Assembly: GCA_963693365.1 (NCBI GenBank)
Contig: CAVNZM010000008.1
Location: 7,812,001 to 7,876,000, forward strand
DNA from: Amoebidium appalachense
Taxonomy: Eukaryota > Ichthyosporea
Reading direction: 5' to 3'
DNA length: 64,000 bases
Each line of letters begins with the position of its first letter. Position 1 is the stretch's first letter. The notes beneath the pieces were generated by a model. It saw only the letters and a program-made list of their open reading frames with translations, ran no database searches and had not been told where the DNA came from. A program made the position numbers and the translations under genes. Below are positions 58,146-64,000 of the stretch, in pieces.

Positions 58146-59430
58146 GCCCCCCTCTCCCCCCTCCCCCCAAAATCCCCCCCCCCCCCCCCCCCCCCCTCCC
58201 CATTCCCCCCAACCCCCCCACTCCGCGCACACAGCTCAATCACCAAGATGAGTACAAATGGGCTTGGACCATGTATGCGCCAATCAAACAATGGGTTTAA
58301 AATTTAAAAAGGTCTTTGACTTTAAAATCTGAGTAAAATCGTTATGGTATTATATGGTATGCACACCGCAAGGGTGGCAGACAGACCATGTCATCTCGAT
58401 ATTTCACATATTTTAGTTAGATTAGACACAATAACTGTGTATATTTGATACTTGATTGTTTCATAAGTGGCAATCTTCCTTATTTGGAAGTGTCCCATAC
58501 TAGGGGTATGTATTCAATACTGCAGATTATCCATATTTGGCATAATTCCATATATGGTAATCATTATGATGCCTGCGTCACGTTGTGGTTCCTAACTTGA
58601 GCAGTCGACTGTAATCCCCCCTGTCCTGCCGCAAAAACCCCCCTTTCGATCCCCCCCCTCTCTCCGCTCTAAACCTCCCCCCTTCCCCCTCCCCTATCCC
58701 CCCTCCTCCCCTCCTCCCCCTCCATCCCCCTCGTGTCATAACCCCAACCAACTTGCACCCACCCACCTTATACACTCCCCACCCACCCACATAACCACCC
58801 ACACCCATCCCTTCCCGCCGTAACCCCTCCCTCCCCCCCCCCCCCTCCCCTCCCCCCGCCCTTGCCCCTCCCCCCTTCCCCCCTCTCTCCCTTCCCCTCC
58901 CCTCCCCGTGACCCAACCCCAACCAGCTTGCACCCATCCACTTTATACACCACACACCCACCCACCTAACCACGTACACCAATCCCCGGAGGCTCCCGCG
59001 GCAACCCCCTTCTCCTCCCCCCCTCCCCCCCTCCCCCCCCGTCTCCCCAGCCCCTCTCTCCCCGTGTCCCAACCCCAATCAACTTGCACCCACCCACTTT
59101 ATACACCCTCCACCCACCCACCCACATTACCACACCCATACCCATGCATCTTGCTTTCCTCACTGATGTGATACCCAACTACCCACCCACCCACCCACCC
59201 ACGGTCCGGCCTGAAGGGTTGGATTGGCCGTGCGATAACCTATAACTATCAAGTTTTTGGGATATCTATATCTGATTGCCAATAGACACTCTAATGGTAT
59301 TACTTATGATGTTTAGGGTCATGTGGGATACTACGGTGGCTAGCGACCATCCAACACACCCATCTACCCATCCACCCACCTATGCACACGCACGCACACA
59401 CTCAACACACCCACACACCCACCTACCACC

Positions 59431-59494
59431 ACCAACTCACCCACCACCCACGTATCCTAACACACACACACACACACACACAAAAACGCACACA

Positions 59495-59535
<41 letters not shown>

Positions 59536-59602
59536 ACACACACACAAACACACATGCACACGCACATGCACACGGACATGCACACGCACACACGCACGCA
59601 CG

Positions 59603-59648
<46 letters not shown>

Positions 59649-59753
59649 AATACACACACACCCTTCCACCCGGGCCTGTCTACTCACCTACCCATTCAAA
59701 CACGCACCTATCCACTCATGCCCACACACTTTCCCACACCCACCCATCCGCCG

Positions 59754-59791
<38 letters not shown>

Positions 59792-60502
59792 TCGCCCTCA
59801 CACTCACACACTACCCCACAACCACACCGACACACTCAAGGCTCACACCAGATATCTACCCACCCTCCCTCCCCCCCCCCCCCCCCTCCCCCCCCCCCCC
59901 CCTCCCTCCCATCCATGAGTCACCCACCCACCGACCCACCCACCCACCAACCGTTGTTCTGTGTTTGCCTAAAGCGGATGGTGAAAGACTTAAGCAAATC
60001 ACACAAGATGTGGTATGCGGAGCACAAATACAAGGTTACACAGTATATGATTCGCCCAAATCAAAGGTCTAGGAGCTTGAAATTTTGGAAACTTACGACT
60101 CTATGGGGAAGGCATGTTTTTTTTGCAAATTTCAATTGTTGCTTTTCAGCTGCTTTGAGCACCGAGCACCAACCGGGAAACGGGGGGAGGGGGGAGGGGG
60201 AGGGGGGGGGGGGGGGGGGGAGGAAGAAAGCTGAGACCAGTTGAGGGAATGCCCGAGGAGAGGGGGGGGGGGGGGGGGGGGGGGGGAATGGGCGAGTACG
60301 TGGTGTGTGTGTGTGGGTGTGTGGGTGGGTGTGGGTGTGTAGGTGTGGGTGGGGGGGGGGATGGGGGGATGGGGGGGCGGGGGGAAGGATGGGTGTTTGT
60401 TAGGGAGAGTGTGCGGGTGAGGGGGTGTTGGAGAGTGTGCGGGCATGAGCCTCGGGATAGGTGTGTGTTTATATGGGTAGGTGAGTGGACGGGCCCGGAA
60501 GT

Positions 60503-60599
<97 letters not shown>

Positions 60600-60649
60600 T
60601 GTGTGTGTGTGTGCGTGTGTGTGTGTTGTGTGTGTCAGGGTACTCGGGT
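59431..60649. other. Centre of the inverted repeat
   Basis: CA arrays on the left (59460-59655), a C-rich block, a unique stretch 59955-60180, G-rich blocks, then GT arrays on the right (60505-60636). The CA and GT arrays themselves mirror each other. The unique stretch has an open frame reading HKMWYAEHKYKVTQYMIRP, not recognised. Confidence 0.65.
60505..60636 (+). repeat. (GT)n microsatellite
   Basis: GT arrays with GGTG interruptions, mirror partner of the CA arrays at 59460-59655. Confidence 0.95.
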
Positions 60650-61045
60650 GGATGGATGGGTGGATGGGGTGAGTGTGTGTGTGCATGGGTGGGTGGGTGG
60701 GTGGATGGGTAGGTGGGTGTGTTGGATGGTCGCTAGCCACCGTAGTATCCCTCATGACCATAACTAACATGTAGTAATATCGTTAGAGTGTCTCTAGCAA
60801 TTAGATATAGATATCCCAAAAACTTGATAGTTATAGGTTATCTCACGGCCAATCCAATCCTTCAAGCAGGACCGAGGGTGGGTGGGTGGGTGGGTAGTCG
60901 GGTATCACGTTAGGAAGCAAGATGGGTGGGTATGGGTAAGGGAGGTTAGGTGGGTGGGTGGAGGGTATATAAAGTGGGTGGGTGCAAGTTGGTTGGGGGT
61001 AGGACACGAGGGGGAGGGACGGGGAAGGGGCAGGCGGGGGGGTGG

Positions 61046-61083
<38 letters not shown>

Positions 61084-62880
61084 GGGGGGGGGGAGGGGGG
61101 GGGGGTTGTGCCGGGGCAGGGGTGTGGTGGAGGGGGAGGGGGTGTGGTGGTGCCGGGGGAGAAGGGGGGAAGGGTCGGAGAGAGGGTTTTTCTTGTGGCA
61201 CGGGAGCGGTGGGTTACAGTCGACCCCTCTAGATAAGAATCACAACCTTGATGAAGGTGACGCACATATCATTATTATTACCATATTTGGAATTATTCCA
61301 AATATAGACGATCATAGTGTGGGTATTGACTATTACCGAGTATGGAATACTTCCAAATAAGGAAGATTGTCAAATACGAAACACCGAGTCACCGAGTATG
61401 GAAGATACGCTGGTATCGTGTTTAACCTAACCACGTAGGTGAAACATCGAAATGACCTACAATGGTCTGGCAGCCACCCCTGCAACGTACACACCATACA
61501 GTAGCGTGATAATTTCTACAGATTATAAATTTAAAGTTAGATTGGTAAATGCATGGCCCAAGCCCATTTGTGCTCATCTTGGCGAATCAGCTGTGGGGAG
61601 GATGGTTGGCGGGGGGGGGGGGGGGGGGGGGAGCGGGGGGGGGGTGGGGAGGGAGGTTGGAAGGGGGGATGGGATAGAGGACTGCCGGGGGTGGGATAAG
61701 GGGAGAGTGGGGAGGAAGGGAAGGGGAGGGGGGGATGGGATAGAGGACTGCCGGGGGTGGGATAAGGGGAGAGTGGGGAGGGGAGGGGAAGGGGAGGGGG
61801 GAGGGGGGAGGGGAGAGGGGGGGAGGGGGGGAGGGGGGGAGGGGGGGGGGGGGAAGGAGACTGGAGGGGAAGCGAGTTGGAAGAAGAAGGAGGGGGGATA
61901 TGGGGACAGAGGAGTTGGAAGGACGGGATAGGAAGGACGGGGGGGGAAAGGGGTAAAGGAGAGGGTGGGGAAGGGGGTGGGGAGGAGGGAGGGGGGAACG
62001 CAGGGAGGGAGGAGGGGGGGGGGGAGGGGAGTGGGGGAGGAGGGAGAAGGAGGGGGGGGGGAGGACGGGGGGGGGGGGGGGGGGGGGGGGGGGGGAGGGA
62101 GGGGAGGGGAGAGGAGGGGAGGGGAAAGGGGTGAAGGGGGGGGGCGGGAGGGAGGGGGAGAGGGGGGAGGGGGGAAGGAGTTGGGGGGGTGGGGAGCGGA
62201 TGTGGGAAAAGAGAAAGAGAAGGTGGGAGGGAGGGCGGGAGGGAGGGAGGGGGTGGGGGGGGGGGGGGGGGGGGGAAGGGGGGCCCGGCTCACATGAGAC
62301 ATTATACTATGTCGTTAAAGCACCACACTCTATGGAGGCACGATGACATAGGCCCCAAATAGTGATAACCCAGAAAATATAGGGATTTGTTTAAAGTAGA
62401 ATTGTGAATTGCGGATCCAATCACAAGGCCCAATTGTTTGAGTGGAATTTCGGACCCAATCGACTCATCGTATTTCAGTTTATTCAATTTCAACTCCAGT
62501 TTCGGGGTTATCACATTTTTGCAAGATGAGGCAAAACAGCAATTATACCAATTATGCAATAAGGGATGATCCCCCGTTTACCCAGGAAGTGGAAGTGGGT
62601 GCGCGTGCGTGTGTGTGTGGTGTGTGTGCGTCTGAAGGTGTGTAGGAGGTCTGGGGGCAGACGGTTGGGGGGGGGGGAGGGGGGGGGGGGGGGGGGGGGT
62701 TACAAGGGACAAGACTGAGTTTTCACTTTTACTTCACAGCCTTTTTATTGTAGAAGCCACCAGGGCGGCTGTTTACCCGCGGCGTATACGTAGTCGTTTT
62801 GAAATAATATAACTTTATCGCAGTTAAGAAAATTTTGGTGACGAATGCTCCTAGGCACGTTTAGTCTCGCATGGGTGTGT
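60650..62880 (-). repeat. Right arm of the very large imperfect inverted repeat
   Basis: Reverse complement of this arm matches the left arm block by block: TAGATATAGATATCCCAAAA (about 60803), the GGGTGCAAGTTGG unit (about 60980), CTTCCAAATAAGGAAGATTG (about 61350), CCCAAGCCCATTTGTGCTCA (about 61557), TCTATGGAGGCACGATGA (about 62330) and the mirrored CTACAATAAAAAGGCTGTG block (about 62745). Its G-rich middle (61610-62285) corresponds to the C-rich part of the left arm. Confidence 0.88.
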
Positions 62881-63178
62881 GGCTGTGTGGCTGTGCATGT
62901 GATGCCATGTGTGTGACACTGTGCTTCTTTTTTTTTTTCTCTCTCTGTGTGTGCGTGTGTGTGTGTGTTTGTGTGGGAGGGGGAAAAAGGGGGGGAGGGG
63001 GGAGGGGGGAGGGGGGGGAGGGGGAGGGGAGGGGGGGGGGGGGGAGAGAGAGAGACTCAGAGCTGCGGCACAAGGTGAGGAGAAGAAATTCAATGTAACA
63101 ATGTAGTAAACTTTAACTTGCCTACTACAGCTAGTCATGTACACACTCACAGTGCTACGGCAAGCATTAAACACTTAA

Positions 63179-63514
63179 TCACATGGACAAATCCAACAGC
63201 CACCCTCCCGCCTTCCGCATGCTTCCAGCATACGCCAGCAGGCCATGCACCGTGCAGTTCTCCACCAATAGTGTGGCCCCAACGCCCCCCTCTGACGTCA
63301 CGTTTCCGGCGTACGTCACCGTCTCCCCCCACGGGCACGTGATCGTTCCCCCTCGCGGATTGGTCGAATCGGGCCCAATCAGAGTCCCGTTAGCAGTAAC
63401 GGTCAAATTGTAGGCGAAATGAATGGTGCACGGCGGATTGGCGGCAGTCCATTGGGTGCAGGCATCGGCCGTAAGGGTGGCCGGGCAACCAATCAAATCC
63501 CCATCAATGGTGAG
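63179..63514 (-). CDS. Terminal exon of an apparent extracellular protein
   Basis: A minus-strand exon begins after CGCCCAG|CTC (63514) and stays open for 111 residues to TGA at 63179-63181. The sequence is Thr/Gly/Asn-rich with paired cysteines: LTIDGDLIGCPATL, ACTQWTAANPPC, NLTVTANGTLIGPD, GGTITCPWGETVTYAGNVTS and LLVENCTVHGLLAY. Repeating VxAxGTLIG and xTYAGNVTS elements plus N-x-T sites suggest a beta-rich secreted or surface protein. No family is recognised. A minus-strand AATAAA at about 62744 lies 430 bases downstream, inside the right inverted-repeat arm. Upstream exons are probably beyond the GT array at 63541-63633. Confidence 0.5.
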   Translation of the reverse strand, partial: LTIDGDLIGCPATLTADACTQWTAANPPCTIHFAYNLTVTANGTLIGPDSTNPRGGTITCPWGETVTYAGNVTSEGGVGATLLVENCTVHGLLAYAGSMRKAGGWLLDLSM

Positions 63515-63540
63515 CTGGGCGGGCCCGTGATTGGTGGTCC

Positions 63541-63633
<93 letters not shown>
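63541..63633 (+). repeat. (GT)n microsatellite
   Basis: About 45 GT units (CA on the sense strand of the minus-strand gene), just upstream of the exon at 63514. Confidence 0.96.
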
Positions 63634-63636
<3 letters not shown>

Positions 63637-63699
63637 TGTGTGTTGGGGAGGAGGGGCGGGGAGGGGGGTTAAGTAAGTTCCGAATCTGAAGTGTTCACG

Positions 63700-63725
63700 C
63701 CCACACGCCCACACGCCCACACGCC

Positions 63726-63767
<42 letters not shown>

Positions 63768-63850
63768 CACACACACACACACACACGTACGCGTGTACAT
63801 GTACGCACGTGCTGCCCTAGGCACAAAAAGCACACACACACACACACACA
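63700..63850 (+). repeat. CA-rich arrays with ACGCCC units
   Basis: Four ACGCCCAC units (about 63698-63727), then CA arrays to 63786 and again 63830-63850, in the same presumed intron. Confidence 0.9.
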
Positions 63851-63936
63851 CAGATGCAATGTTTCATCCACAGAATCCCACTCATTCTTCACATTCCACA
63901 TTCCACACATTCCATACATTCTGCAAACGCACACAC

Positions 63937-64000
63937 CTGCACCCGGTGTGTGCTCGTCCGAGTCACTGCCTTTGCTCGAAATGCAAGGTGCATCAGGCGA
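63937..64000 (-). CDS. Candidate upstream exon at the window edge
   Basis: On the minus strand a frame [20 protein letters not shown] runs from the window edge to a GCAG|GTGTGT donor (63937/63936), phase 1. It may belong to the same gene as 63179-63514, but that exon's acceptor is phase 0, so at least one more exon or another acceptor would be needed. Confidence 0.25.

Larger units (their letters stand above)
56735..59430 (+). repeat. Left arm of a very large imperfect inverted repeat
   Basis: Blocks in this arm recur in reverse complement, in mirrored order, in 60650-62880. Examples: CTACAATAAAAGGCTCTGAAG (about 56896), GTGCCTCCACAAAGTGTGTT (about 57412), AGATGAGTACAAATGGGCTT (about 58246), CAATCTTCCTTATTTGGAAG (about 58470), a CTTGCACCCACCCACTTTAT unit (three direct copies at about 58752, 58928, 59086), and AACTATCAAGTTTTTGGGAT (about 59245). 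Identity is roughly 70-85% in the non-repetitive blocks by eye. Confidence 0.88.

Overview
This window is nuclear DNA of an intron-rich eukaryote. Genes are split by GT-AG introns of about 50-1,400 bases. The domains are eukaryotic: a Greatwall/MASTL-type AGC kinase, a FAR1/MULE-type transposase gene, single-finger C2H2 proteins, a non-LTR reverse transcriptase and a candidate LTR. Non-coding DNA is unusually full of poly-C/poly-G runs, (CA)n/(GT)n, (CT)n and CCCA/GGGT arrays. A unicellular opisthokont or another large-genome protist would fit, but the species cannot be fixed from sequence alone.

Layout. 197-10568 (+): kinase gene assembled here from 16 phase-compatible exons; its 5' end may lie before the window. 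10569-13969: intergenic, with G-rich, GT and T/G tracts. 13970-17594 (-): two-exon secreted, very acidic Ser/Asp/Glu protein of 734 residues. 19847-30696 (-): 13-exon FAR1/MULE-type gene with a 51-base coding repeat, a frame-breaking deletion and a LINE fragment in one intron. 30697-34623: intergenic with duplications and hairpins. 34624-36216 and 47665-49320 (+): two single-exon paralogous C2H2 proteins. Between them lie a decayed LINE (about 41640-43860, -) and a candidate 3' LTR (44341-44848, +). 49321-55703: mostly simple sequence, including a GGGT-rich minisatellite. 55704-56229 (-): two exons of a secreted-type galactose-binding-like domain. 56735-62880: a very large imperfect inverted repeat about 6.1 kb across. 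63179-64000 (-): exons of an apparent extracellular protein, running off the right edge.

The genes form no operon or obvious pathway. The best-supported biology is the mitotic kinase (PP2A-B55 control through endosulfine-type substrates in known relatives), a paralogous zinc-finger pair, and a repeat and mobile-element landscape that has inserted between and inside genes. Exon structures were worked out by hand from splice sites and reading phase; no transcript data were available.
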